A DNA stretch of 14,065 nucleotides. Source: DATNFP01 sp035606335. GTDB lineage: Bacteria; Bacteroidota; Bacteroidia; Chitinophagales; Chitinophagaceae. The notes under the pieces were generated by a model. The model saw nothing but the letters and a program-made list of their open reading frames with translations. It was not told where the DNA came from and did no database searches. Position numbers and translations under genes: made by a program. Of this stretch, positions 1-6,249 are shown in pieces. Where the stretch lies: NCBI GenBank assembly GCA_035606335.1, contig DATNFP010000055.1, positions 1-14,065 on the forward strand. The letters are read 5' to 3'. Positions within the stretch are counted from its first letter, which is position 1, and each line of letters begins with the position of its first letter.

Positions 1-330
1 GTATGCATCTATTTTCTTTTTATTATTCCTCAGCTTACTAAGTATGTTTTTATCAAACCGATTTGCAGGAGCCTCTTTATCACATTTAGCAAACTGGTAA
101 TGCAGTTGCCCATTGCCTATAAACACATTTATTCCATTGCCGGAAAGTTTATACTGGATATCCTTACGTTGATGATGATGTTGATCAGTTATCTGTCCTT
201 TATTTTCAATAAATACTAACGGAGATTTTTGTTGCAGGCTTTTAGTATTCAAACTTTCGTCATTACGAGCAATCGCAAGAAATGGGAATACAAAACAAAT
301 TGTAAAAAGCAGCAGGTAAGTTTTCTTCAT
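1..330 (-). CDS. Secreted protein, N-terminal fragment (DUF7948/SBBP-type), cut by window edge
   Basis: An open frame of 110 codons starts with ATG at 330 and runs off the left edge without a stop. Residues 1-21 form a signal peptide (MKK, then a hydrophobic stretch rich in L, F, I and V, ending LAIA), so the product is exported. Residues 38-46 read LVFIENKGQ, followed by IQYKLSGNGINVFIGNGQL. This 'F(I/V)ENKGQ ... Y ... G..VF(I/L)..G' pattern is typical of the N-terminal domain of large Bacteroidota secreted proteins that go on to SBBP beta-propeller repeats and a C-terminal sorting or gliding-motility domain (family knowledge recalled, not searched). Residues 50-54 are QHHHQ. The gene lies downstream of recF on the same strand, behind a weak terminator-like hairpin. 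No -7 element was recognised in the 67-bp gap. The propeller and C-terminal domain are expected outside the window and cannot be seen. The coding call is firm; the family is moderately sure. Confidence 0.78.
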   Translation of the reverse strand, partial: MKKTYLLLFTICFVFPFLAIARNDESLNTKSLQQKSPLVFIENKGQITDQHHHQRKDIQYKLSGNGINVFIGNGQLHYQFAKCDKEAPANRFDKNILSKLRNNKKKIDAY

Positions 331-369
331 AAGGGAATTAGGATTATCTAAAGAAGACAGCAATACTAC

Positions 370-393
370 AAAAAAGGTTGGCGCTTATAACCT
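370..393 (-). terminator. Weak intrinsic terminator after recF
   Basis: Read on the minus strand, the arms AGGTT (389-393) and AACCT (375-379) enclose a 9-nt loop and are followed at once by six T (370-375 on the plus strand is all A). It sits 5 nt past the recF stop. The 5-bp stem is short, so its strength is uncertain, but position and T-tract fit a terminator. Confidence 0.5.
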
Positions 394-397
394 ATTA

Positions 398-1474
398 CTA
401 CAAATTAATAAATCCAAGCTCTTCATCTTCCCCAAATGCTTCTTTTACACGTTCCACATGTGTATCAGTGAGTATCACCTGTCCAAAACCTGCACCATGG
501 ATAATAGATAGCAATGCTTCCATGCGATTTTGATCAAGCTTTTCAAAAATATCGTCGAGCAATAGTATTGGTAAATGTCCTAATTCCATATTCAGGTATG
601 CATATTGTGCCAATTTCATAGCAAATAGAAAACTTTTCTTTTGCCCTTGTGAACCAAATTGTTTTAGCGATATTTCATTCAGGATTAAATTCCAGTCATC
701 TTTATGTATGCCTCGTAGGGTACGTTGATATCGCAGATCATTTTGCAACCCTTCTTCAAGCCATTTATTAATCGGCTTTTTTAACAGATCACTTTCATAT
801 ATCACACAAATTGTCTCTCTACCACCCGATAATTGTTCATAATAATTTTGAAGCAACGGCAAAAAACGTGCTATAAATATGCTTCTTCGCTCATAGATAT
901 AGTCGCCATCTGCTGATAACTGTTCATTATAATATTCCAGTTCTGTACTGTTTGCCGGAGGGTTATTGCTATATAGCTTCAGCCACGCATTACGCTGCTG
1001 TAATACTCGCTGATAATGCATTAATCTTTCCAGGTATTCTTTATCTGTTTGGCTTAGTATGCTATCCACCCACTTTCTTCTCAGCTCACTGCCATCATTC
1101 ACCAGCTCCATATCATCAGGGGCTATCATCACAGCAGCATATTTACCTATATGGTCTGTCACCTTCTCATATTCTGCGCCATTGCTAAAAACTTCCTTTT
1201 TCCCTTGCCGCCATTTACATATAATGGTTTCTTCCTTATTGTTGAGATCAAAAATTCCTTCTACTCTAAAACCCTCCGTGCCGTTTTTAACACTATTTTG
1301 TTGATATGCACTAAAATAGCTTTTGGTATAGCACAGGTAGTATACCGCATCCAATAGGCTCGTTTTCCCACTGCCGTTTGGCCCTGTTATACACGTAACA
1401 GGTGCTGTAAAAGCAAAAGTTGCCGAAGAATAATTACGGAACTGAACTAATGTTATTTTTTTTATAGTGTTCAA
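398..1474 (-). CDS. recF: DNA replication and repair protein RecF
   Basis: RecF is an SMC-like ATPase that binds gapped or single-strand/double-strand junction DNA and, with RecO and RecR, loads RecA during gap repair. Counting from the upstream TTG at 1492, Walker A is GPNGSGKT at residues 37-44, the ABC signature region SQGQKK is at 281-286, Walker B is LPILLLDDIFEKLD at 307-320, and a TDTH switch is at 342-345. Length (358-364 aa) is normal. The frame has no usable ATG: a TAA lies just upstream, and the candidates are TTG at 1492 and TTG at 1474. I prefer 1474 because its product begins MNTIKKITLVQFRNY, matching the usual RecF start with the first beta strand right after Met; 1492 would add six residues. 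A TAAATTTG element at 1512-1519 on this strand could drive either. The gene is divergent from pdhA. Confidence 0.95.
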   Translation of the reverse strand: MNTIKKITLVQFRNYSSATFAFTAPVTCITGPNGSGKTSLLDAVYYLCYTKSYFSAYQQNSVKNGTEGFRVEGIFDLNNKEETIICKWRQGKKEVFSNGAEYEKVTDHIGKYAAVMIAPDDMELVNDGSELRRKWVDSILSQTDKEYLERLMHYQRVLQQRNAWLKLYSNNPPANSTELEYYNEQLSADGDYIYERRSIFIARFLPLLQNYYEQLSGGRETICVIYESDLLKKPINKWLEEGLQNDLRYQRTLRGIHKDDWNLILNEISLKQFGSQGQKKSFLFAMKLAQYAYLNMELGHLPILLLDDIFEKLDQNRMEALLSIIHGAGFGQVILTDTHVERVKEAFGEDEELGFINL

Positions 1475-1511
1475 CTGGGAAATTGGGAACAAAAGTTTTT
1501 ATAAATTCGCA

Positions 1512-1519
1512 CAAATTTA
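1512..1519 (-). promoter_or_regulatory. Putative -7 element of the recF promoter
   Basis: The minus strand reads TAAATTTG, an exact match to the Bacteroidota -7 consensus TAnnTTTG, 20 nt before the upstream TTG and 38 nt before the preferred TTG of recF. No clear -33 TTTG is present at the usual spacing, where pdhA coding sequence lies. It would place the recF promoter inside the 52-bp divergent gap, overlapping the start of pdhA. Confidence 0.45.
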
Positions 1520-1526
1520 GACAAAC

Positions 1527-2519
1527 GTGCAGACACCTTTCGGAAAAGAAACATATTTATATTGGTATGAGATTATGCTGCTGCTGCGCCGCTTCGAAGA
1601 AAAAGCAGGCCAATTGTATGGTATGCAGAAGATTCGTGGGTTTTGTCATTTATATATAGGGCAGGAAGCTGTTGCTGCAGGCATTATGACGGCAATAAGG
1701 GACGATGATAATCTTATCACAGCTTATCGCGACCATGGTCTTGCTATAGCAAAAGGCATTCCGGCAAAAGAATGTATGGCCGAACTATATGGTAAAGCTA
1801 CCGGCTGTACCAAAGGCAAAGGTGGTAGCATGCACTTTTTCTCTAAAGAAAAGCGCTTTTTTGGCGGTCATGGTATTGTAGGTGGTCAGATCGGCCTCGG
1901 TGCAGGGATTGCTTTTGCTGAACAATATCAGGGTACAGACAGGGTTACACTATGTATGTTTGGCGATGGTGCTGCACGCCAGGGTATGCTTCACGAAACA
2001 CTGAATATGGCTGTGCTATGGCAGCTGCCGGTTGTATTTATATGCGAGAATAATCACTACGCAATGGGTACATCTGTGGAACGTACTTCAAAAGTTTTGG
2101 ATATTGCAAGCATGGCCGACGCTTATGATCTTCCTGGTGATTCCGTGAATGGTATGAGTTGCGAAGATGTCCATAAAGGCATAGAACGTGCCGTTCGCCG
2201 CGCCCGTGAAAAAGGTGGCCCTACTTTCCTCGAAGTAAAGACATACCGTTATCGTGGCCATTCAATGAGCGACCCTGCTAAATACAGAACCAAAGAAGAA
2301 TTAGAAGAATATAAAGAACAGGATCCCATCAACTCTGTATTAAAAACTATAACTGATAATAAATGGGCAACTGAAGACCAAATAGAGCAAATAAATGAAA
2401 AAGTTCGCCTGGAGATAGAAGAGGCAGTAAAATTTGCAGAGGAAAGTCCTTATCCTGATGATAGTGAGTTATACAAGGATATATATGTAGAAAATGGCTA
2501 TCCTTTTATTACCGACTAA
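1527..2519 (+). CDS. pdhA: Pyruvate dehydrogenase E1 component, alpha subunit
   Basis: This is the thiamine diphosphate-binding alpha subunit of the E1 decarboxylase of the pyruvate dehydrogenase complex, acting in the cytoplasm with E1 beta, E2 and E3 to make acetyl-CoA. The TPP motif runs from GDG at residues 146-148 to ENN at 174-176. The active-site region HGIVGGQIGLGAGIAFAEQ begins at 115. The loop YRYRGHSMSDPAKYR at 240-254 is characteristic of PDH E1 alpha. Length (330 aa) matches the single-domain alpha subunits of Bacteroidota. The start codon is GTG at 1527: an in-frame TAG lies at 1518-1520, and the next ATG (residue 17) would remove the conserved ETYLYWYEIMLLLRRFEEK start. No E1 beta, E2 or E3 gene is next to it, so its partners are encoded elsewhere. 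I saw no terminator before the TPR gene 47 bp downstream. Confidence 0.95.
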   Translation: MQTPFGKETYLYWYEIMLLLRRFEEKAGQLYGMQKIRGFCHLYIGQEAVAAGIMTAIRDDDNLITAYRDHGLAIAKGIPAKECMAELYGKATGCTKGKGGSMHFFSKEKRFFGGHGIVGGQIGLGAGIAFAEQYQGTDRVTLCMFGDGAARQGMLHETLNMAVLWQLPVVFICENNHYAMGTSVERTSKVLDIASMADAYDLPGDSVNGMSCEDVHKGIERAVRRAREKGGPTFLEVKTYRYRGHSMSDPAKYRTKEELEEYKEQDPINSVLKTITDNKWATEDQIEQINEKVRLEIEEAVKFAEESPYPDDSELYKDIYVENGYPFITD

Positions 2520-2566
2520 AAATTTCGTACGTTTAAAACAACATAACTATTATTTTTACCACAATT

Positions 2567-3259
2567 ATGGCAAATAGAGCAAGAACTAAACCAGGTGAAG
2601 AAAGAATAAAAGTGAAGCAAACTAACGCACTTGAGAACCTGGAAGTTATTTATGAAAAAAACAAAAAACCGATTAATACCATCGTTACTATCGTATTGAT
2701 AGCTGTTGTCGTTGTGTTTGGTTATTTTAGATTATACCTCGCTCCCCGCGATGAAAAAGCCGGTACTGCAATATCATTTGCACAACGTTATTTCCAGGCC
2801 GATTCATTGGATAAGGCATTAAATGGTGATGGCCAGCATCTGGGCTTTTTAAGAGTAGAAAAAAAGTATAGTGGTACCAAGATTGCCAATCTTTGTCGTT
2901 ATTATTCTGGCATTTGCTACCTGCATTTACAGGATTTCAATAACGCTATTAAGCAATTAAAAGATTTCGACGGTAAAGGCACTTTGCTTGCTTACGCAGC
3001 ATGGGGGGCAATGGGAGATGCCTACATGGAAATGGGACAAACGAAAAAAGGGATTGAATTTTATTCAAAAGCGGCAGCTAATAAGGATGATATGATCCTT
3101 ACTCCTACTTACCTCTACCGCGAAGGTATTGCTTACGAAAAAGATAATCAGCCCGAAGAAGCTAAGAAAGCATATATGCGCCTGCGCGACGAATATCCGC
3201 AAAGCATGGAAGCACGCGATATAGATCGTACCCTTGCCCGTCTTGGAGTTCTTGATTAA
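2567..3259 (+). CDS. Membrane-anchored tetratricopeptide-repeat protein
   Basis: This is a 230-aa protein with a basic N-terminal cytoplasmic segment (residues 1-35), one hydrophobic membrane segment at about 37-58 (INTIVTIVLIAVVVVFGYF), and an exported C-terminal region with about three TPR units at roughly 105-138, 142-175 and 181-214. The TPR signatures are visible as paired helices such as ANLCRYYSGICYLHLQDFNNAIKQL, AAWGAMGDAYMEMGQTKKGIEFY and YREGIAYEKDNQPEEAKKAY, written here from the translation in parts. The layout (N-terminal anchor plus soluble TPR domain) resembles YfgM-type proteins that assist envelope protein folding, but that function is only an analogy. It lies between pdhA and ribH on the same strand and has a terminator-like hairpin after it. 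No enzyme motif is seen. Confidence 0.88.
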   Translation: MANRARTKPGEERIKVKQTNALENLEVIYEKNKKPINTIVTIVLIAVVVVFGYFRLYLAPRDEKAGTAISFAQRYFQADSLDKALNGDGQHLGFLRVEKKYSGTKIANLCRYYSGICYLHLQDFNNAIKQLKDFDGKGTLLAYAAWGAMGDAYMEMGQTKKGIEFYSKAAANKDDMILTPTYLYREGIAYEKDNQPEEAKKAYMRLRDEYPQSMEARDIDRTLARLGVLD

Positions 3260-3286
3260 TATTTTTCAATCTTTTTATTTATACTT

Positions 3287-3320
3287 CCCCTTTTTACCTT
3301 TGGTGTTAAAGGGGATTTTT
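3287..3320 (+). terminator. Terminator-like hairpin between the TPR gene and ribH
   Basis: The arms CCCCTTT (3287-3293) and AAAGGGG (3308-3314) can pair, with a smaller ACC/GGT stem (3296-3298 with 3302-3304) inside the loop. The hairpin is followed by A and five T (3316-3320), so it would end transcripts of the TPR gene, whose stop is at 3259. The last T is 4 nt before the ribH ATG at 3325. The -7 box at 3295-3302 lies inside the loop. Confidence 0.55.
3295..3302 (+). promoter_or_regulatory. Putative -7 element of the ribH promoter
   Basis: TACCTTTG exactly matches the TAnnTTTG -7 consensus, 22 nt before the ribH ATG, implying a leader of about 15 nt. No good -33 TTTG is seen at the expected spacing (only a run of T). 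It overlaps the loop of the terminator-like hairpin. Confidence 0.5.
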
Positions 3321-3324
3321 ATTT

Positions 3325-3843
3325 ATGGCACAATCACAAGATAGCACGTCATTACTCGAAACTACGGCGATAAAACAATTGAAGCGTTCAAGACTTGCCA
3401 TTGTTTATACAGAATGGAATGAGAAAATAGTAAATGAGTTATTGAAAGGATGCGAAAAAACAGTTGCTGGATTTGATGCAAAAATAGTTAGCAAAATAGT
3501 TGTCCCCGGCTGTTTTGAATTGCCATTTGCATGTAAGCAGCTTTGGGAAAATTCAGCAGTGAAAAAAAATGCACCTGAGGCAATTATTGCCTTTGGTGCT
3601 GTGATACGCGGTGGTACTCCACATTTTGAGTATGTATGCAAGGCTGTAACCGAAGGTATTTTACAATTAAATCTCTTATTACCTGTACCTGTTATCTTTG
3701 GTGTGCTTACTCTTGATAATGAGCAACAGGCATGGGAACGTCTTGGCGGAGAACATGGTCATAAGGGGGAAGAAGCTGCGATCTCTGCTTTGAAAATGAT
3801 TAGGAACAGTAGAATGATAACACAGAAAAAAAGATTACAATGA
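3325..3843 (+). CDS. ribH: 6,7-dimethyl-8-ribityllumazine synthase
   Basis: RibH condenses 5-amino-6-ribitylaminouracil with 3,4-dihydroxy-2-butanone 4-phosphate to give lumazine, the penultimate step of riboflavin synthesis. It usually forms pentamers or 60-mer capsids. Family motifs are in order: TEWN at residues 29-32 (substrate-binding aromatic), VPGCFELPFA at 60-69, GAVIRGGTPHFEYVC at 91-105 with the catalytic His100, FGVLTLDNEQQAWER at 125-139 with the phosphate-region Arg139, and HKGEEAAISALKMI at 146-159. Length (172 aa) is slightly above the usual 150-160 because of about 20 N-terminal residues before the first beta strand. The last bases overlap the next gene in an ATGA arrangement, suggesting translational coupling. 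No other rib gene is nearby, so this is a stand-alone ribH as often seen in Bacteroidota. Confidence 0.96.
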   Translation: MAQSQDSTSLLETTAIKQLKRSRLAIVYTEWNEKIVNELLKGCEKTVAGFDAKIVSKIVVPGCFELPFACKQLWENSAVKKNAPEAIIAFGAVIRGGTPHFEYVCKAVTEGILQLNLLLPVPVIFGVLTLDNEQQAWERLGGEHGHKGEEAAISALKMIRNSRMITQKKRLQ

Positions 3844-4562
3844 CCGATGTGCAGCTCTTTATTCCATGTTTTGTAGACCAGTTATATCCGCAAACAGGAA
3901 TGAATATGGTAAAAGTGTTGGAGAAGCTTGGATGCAAAGTTCATTATAATGCAAAGCAGACTTGCTGCGGCCAACCGGCTTTTAATGCGGGCTACTGGGA
4001 TGATGCAAAGGCAGTTGCAAAAAAATATTTACACGATTTTGATAACGAGGGATACATTGTTGGTCCAAGTGGCTCATGCACCGGATTTGTACGGAATTAT
4101 TATGGTAAAATGTTCGATAATAGCGCCGAACACAATCTTAGTAACAAGATAAAGGGGAAAATGTATGAGTTTACAGAGTTCCTCGTGAATGTGCTGCATG
4201 TAAATGATGTTGGTGCTGTTCTTAGCGGCAAAGCTACTTATCACGATGCCTGTGGTGCATTGCGCGAATGTGGTATAAGATCAGAACCACGGAAACTATT
4301 GCAGCATGTAAAAGGCCTGGAAATGATTGAAATGAAAGAATGTGAAACCTGCTGTGGCTTTGGTGGGACTTTCGCGGTAAAATATGAACCTATCTCTATC
4401 GGCATGGCACAAACCAAAGTGCAAAGTGCGCTTGAGACCGGTGCAAAATATATGATATCTACCGATATCTCGTGCATGATGCACATACAAGGCTATATTG
4501 ATAAAAATAACTTGCCAATTGAGACAATGCACATTGCAGATGTGCTCGCCAGCGGATGGTAA
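3840..4562 (+). CDS. (Fe-S)-binding CCG-domain protein, LutA/YkgE-like
   Basis: This is a 240-aa soluble protein with two cysteine-rich (CCG) domains of the HdrD/GlpC/LutA type, which bind Fe-S clusters in oxidoreductases. Module 1 has Cys10, the pair Cys42-Cys43-Gly44 and Cys80. Module 2 has Cys138, the pair Cys171-Cys172-Gly173 (CCGFGGTF) and Cys212. Length and layout match LutA (YkgE), a subunit of the LutABC L-lactate-oxidising system. No LutB (ferredoxin-like) or LutC gene is adjacent, so either its partners are elsewhere or it serves another electron-transfer reaction. Its ATG overlaps the ribH stop by 4 bp, so it is probably translated from the ribH mRNA. It converges on the minus-strand gene at 4572 with only 9 bp between the stops. 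The Fe-S family is clear; the lactate role is inferred. Confidence 0.9.
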   Translation: MTDVQLFIPCFVDQLYPQTGMNMVKVLEKLGCKVHYNAKQTCCGQPAFNAGYWDDAKAVAKKYLHDFDNEGYIVGPSGSCTGFVRNYYGKMFDNSAEHNLSNKIKGKMYEFTEFLVNVLHVNDVGAVLSGKATYHDACGALRECGIRSEPRKLLQHVKGLEMIEMKECETCCGFGGTFAVKYEPISIGMAQTKVQSALETGAKYMISTDISCMMHIQGYIDKNNLPIETMHIADVLASGW

Positions 4563-4571
4563 TTGTGAGCC

Positions 4572-5189
4572 TTATCTTCTGATTAATTTAAAAGCAATTT
4601 TCCTGCCCATCTTTTGCCTGATAGCAAGGTTTTGCCAGCATCTTGCCATGTTTTCCAGTAAGGGAATTGTATCGCTTCCTCCAAAGTCATGACAATCTGC
4701 AAACCCCAGGTCCTTAGCCAGAAATTTTGCTATTTCCTTACCCATCATGCTATCGCCAGCAACAAACATATCAATAGCTTCCTCTTCATATCCTGGATTC
4801 AGCAGGTTTTCGTAACCTGTACAGTTAAAGCACTTTACCACATGTGGTGTCCCTGTGATTGCTTTTATTGCATTTACCGTATTCGAATATTCGGTTGTTT
4901 TTTTAGGAGCGGCACATGCATCTATTATTACCTTTTTACGTACATCGTTTAACAAATAGGCAATCTTGCGCACGTCATCGGCAGGTGCCGTGATAATAAT
5001 AATATCAGCTATGTTTGCTGCCGTTTCAATGCTTGTAACATTAATGTTTTCAAATTCGTCCAGCAGGATGTCTAACTTACTGGTGTCATCATCTTCTGTA
5101 ACTCCAATATAAATTTCATGTCCTGCAAATGCTAATCCCTGAGCTAAAGCTTCGCATACCTTACATAAGCCAATGATAGCGACATTCAT
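4572..5189 (-). CDS. Rossmann-fold protein, F420-dependent NADP oxidoreductase-like
   Basis: This 205-aa protein starts with a Rossmann beta-alpha-beta unit, MNVAIIG then LCKVCEALAQGLAFAGHEIYIG, like the NADP oxidoreductase coenzyme F420-dependent family (Pfam F420_oxidored). The second half carries a conserved family-like stretch (VVKCFNCTGYENLLNP, then MFVAGDSMMGKEIAKFLAKDLGF and FGGSDTIPLLENMARCWQNLA). Bacteroidota are not known to make F420, so the real cofactor is probably NADP(H) alone; the substrate is unknown. The dinucleotide loop is unusual: the expected GxGxxG reads G7-L-C9-K-V-C12, with Cys replacing the second and third Gly. I chose the ATG at 5189, which puts the first beta strand right after Met; an upstream in-frame ATG at 5213 would add MGYRKFAS. 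No promoter was recognised. It is convergent with the LutA-like gene. Confidence 0.8.
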   Translation of the reverse strand: MNVAIIGLCKVCEALAQGLAFAGHEIYIGVTEDDDTSKLDILLDEFENINVTSIETAANIADIIIITAPADDVRKIAYLLNDVRKKVIIDACAAPKKTTEYSNTVNAIKAITGTPHVVKCFNCTGYENLLNPGYEEEAIDMFVAGDSMMGKEIAKFLAKDLGFADCHDFGGSDTIPLLENMARCWQNLAIRQKMGRKIAFKLIRR

Positions 5190-5490
5190 TGACGCAAACT
5201 TTCTGTAACCCATTGTTATTGGTTATTTTTAAAATTATTAATAATGGTAGGCAGAGCTTAGCTAATAAAAAAGGACAAATACTCGCGTATTTACCTATAT
5301 TTTCGATGGGATAAGGACCTATTGGTGAGTAAATTTCAATAGTATTTTCTACATAAACAATACCAGATTTCACTCCTGTTCGCAACTAAATTTTCTCGTT
5401 CAAAACTCAAAATGAGATTTTTCTTTTAACCAATTGTTGCGTCTGCTGATACATATTCTTGCATTGTTTAATTAAAGAAATATATAAATA

Positions 5491-5512
5491 TGTTAATGAC
5501 TTGTTAATGGCT
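5491..5512. repeat. 11-bp imperfect tandem repeat
   Basis: TGTTAATGACT is followed directly by TGTTAATGGCT (one mismatch). The period is 11 bp, close to one helical turn. It lies about 300 bp upstream of the F420-oxidoreductase-like gene and just past the distal osmC terminator. The function is unknown and it may be chance in AT-rich DNA. Confidence 0.4.
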
Positions 5513-5522
5513 TCCCGGCAAT

Positions 5523-5553
5523 AAAAAAGGATGATTAGTAGTGCTAATCATCC
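5523..5553 (-). terminator. Intrinsic terminator downstream of osmC (distal)
   Basis: The perfect 10-bp arms GGATGATTAG (5529-5538) and CTAATCATCC (5544-5553) flank a 5-nt loop. On the minus strand the hairpin is followed by six T (5523-5528 on the plus strand is AAAAAA). It lies 80 nt past the osmC stop and is oriented to end osmC transcripts. Confidence 0.85.
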
Positions 5554-5613
5554 CCCGAATATCTCTTTAAAATTTATAAAGTTTATATCTACAAGTACAT
5601 CCTAAATCATCTT

Positions 5614-5634
5614 AAAAATCGTCCTATGACGATT
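5614..5634 (-). terminator. Terminator-like hairpin at the osmC stop codon (proximal)
   Basis: The arms AATCGTC (5617-5623) and GACGATT (5628-5634) pair over 7 bp around a CTAT loop. On the minus strand a run of five T follows, two of them shared with the stem. The stem includes two bases of the osmC stop codon (5633-5635). With the stronger hairpin at 5523-5553 it makes a tandem pair of stop signals for osmC. Confidence 0.55.
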
Positions 5635-6046
5635 ACGAAAGCTTAACGTCTACAAGTACCTTATCAAAACCGTATGCTTTTGATACCGGGCAGTTAGCCT
5701 TTGCATCTTCTGCATATTCTTTGAATTTTTCTTCGCTTATATTGGGTATTTTACCTTTTACGCTCAATTCACTTTTTGTGATGGTGCCGTTATCGAGCGT
5801 AATATCACATCTTGTTTCAAGCTCATCCGGAGTATATCCGGCTTCGCCGAGCACAAAGGTCAGCTTCATTGTAAAACAACCTGCATGAGCTGCAGCCATT
5901 AGCTCTTCAGGATTAGTGCCTATACCATCTGCAAAACGGCTACTAAAAGAGTATTGCGTATTATCCAATACTTTACTTTGTGTTGTCAGGTGCCCGCTAC
6001 CTTCTTTTCCTGAACCATTCCATACTGCTATTGCATTACGTTTCAT
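5633..6046 (-). CDS. osmC: OsmC-family thiol peroxidase
   Basis: OsmC proteins are cytoplasmic homodimeric peroxidases that reduce organic hydroperoxides using a reactive Cys pair. The two cysteines are present: Cys57 in AAAHAGCFTM (peroxidatic) and Cys119 in KANCPVSKAY (resolving). Arg37 in the SSRF segment and the motif GTNPEELMAAAHAGCF at 43-58 are those of the OsmC subgroup rather than Ohr, as are GEAGYTPDEL at 67-76 and a length of 137 aa close to the E. coli protein. The ATG at 6046 is preceded by a TAACTTTG -7 element. The gene is divergent from prs across 203 bp and is followed by two terminator-like hairpins, so it is probably monocistronic. It is often stress-induced in other bacteria; here no regulator site was recognised. 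Confidence 0.93.
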   Translation of the reverse strand: MKRNAIAVWNGSGKEGSGHLTTQSKVLDNTQYSFSSRFADGIGTNPEELMAAAHAGCFTMKLTFVLGEAGYTPDELETRCDITLDNGTITKSELSVKGKIPNISEEKFKEYAEDAKANCPVSKAYGFDKVLVDVKLS

Positions 6047-6077
6047 GATAAATCTTTTTTGGTTAAATAATTCATCG

Positions 6078-6085
6078 CAAAGTTA
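6078..6085 (-). promoter_or_regulatory. Putative -7 element of the osmC promoter
   Basis: The minus strand reads TAACTTTG, matching TAnnTTTG, 31 nt before the osmC ATG. A possible weak -33 TTG lies at 6107-6109, 21 nt further upstream. Confidence 0.5.
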
Positions 6086-6219
6086 ATGATCCCCCCATAG
6101 TGAAATCAATTATTCTCTACTATTTAATTAATATTTCATCCTGCGCATTATTTACATATCCACATTAATATTTATTTCATGCAATTATAAAATACACTTT
6201 TAAAACCCATGTCTTTATA

Positions 6220-6227
6220 TACCTTTG
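6220..6227 (+). promoter_or_regulatory. Putative -7 element of the prs promoter
   Basis: TACCTTTG exactly matches TAnnTTTG and lies 22 nt before the prs ATG, giving a leader of roughly 15 nt. No TTTG -33 box is seen at 18-20 bp spacing (the region reads ACTTTTAAA). Confidence 0.6.
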
Positions 6228-6249
6228 CATTCCATTTCCTTTTTTACAC

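Larger units (their letters stand above)
5190..5632. other. Gene-free stretch of about 440 bp
   Basis: This is AT-rich sequence between the F420-oxidoreductase-like gene and osmC, both on the minus strand. It holds two terminator-like hairpins of osmC at its right end, an 11-bp tandem repeat at 5491-5512 and a weak CTCA/TGAG hairpin near 5406-5416. A minus-strand open frame at 5161-5385 overlaps the start of the neighbouring gene and resembles nothing I know. I found no tRNA, no TAnnTTTG element and no remnant of a recognisable gene. It presumably carries the promoter of the 4572-5189 gene, but I cannot place it. Confidence 0.6.

Noticed and set aside
1475..1526. Frameshift or broken N-terminus of recF explaining the lack of ATG
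   Set aside because: The Walker A region and the first beta strand are intact and directly preceded by a usable TTG, so a rare start codon explains it.
3260..3324. Possible FMN riboswitch before ribH
   Set aside because: The gap is only 65 bp and the predicted leader about 15 nt, too short for an FMN aptamer; only a simple hairpin is seen.
5161..5385. Minus-strand open frame of 74 codons upstream of the F420-oxidoreductase-like gene
   Set aside because: It overlaps the start of a recognised gene in another frame, has no -7 element and matches no family I know.
5402..5422. CTCA-AAA-TGAG hairpin with flanking A and T runs
   Set aside because: The stem is only 4 bp with a bulge, and no gene ends nearby on the plus strand.
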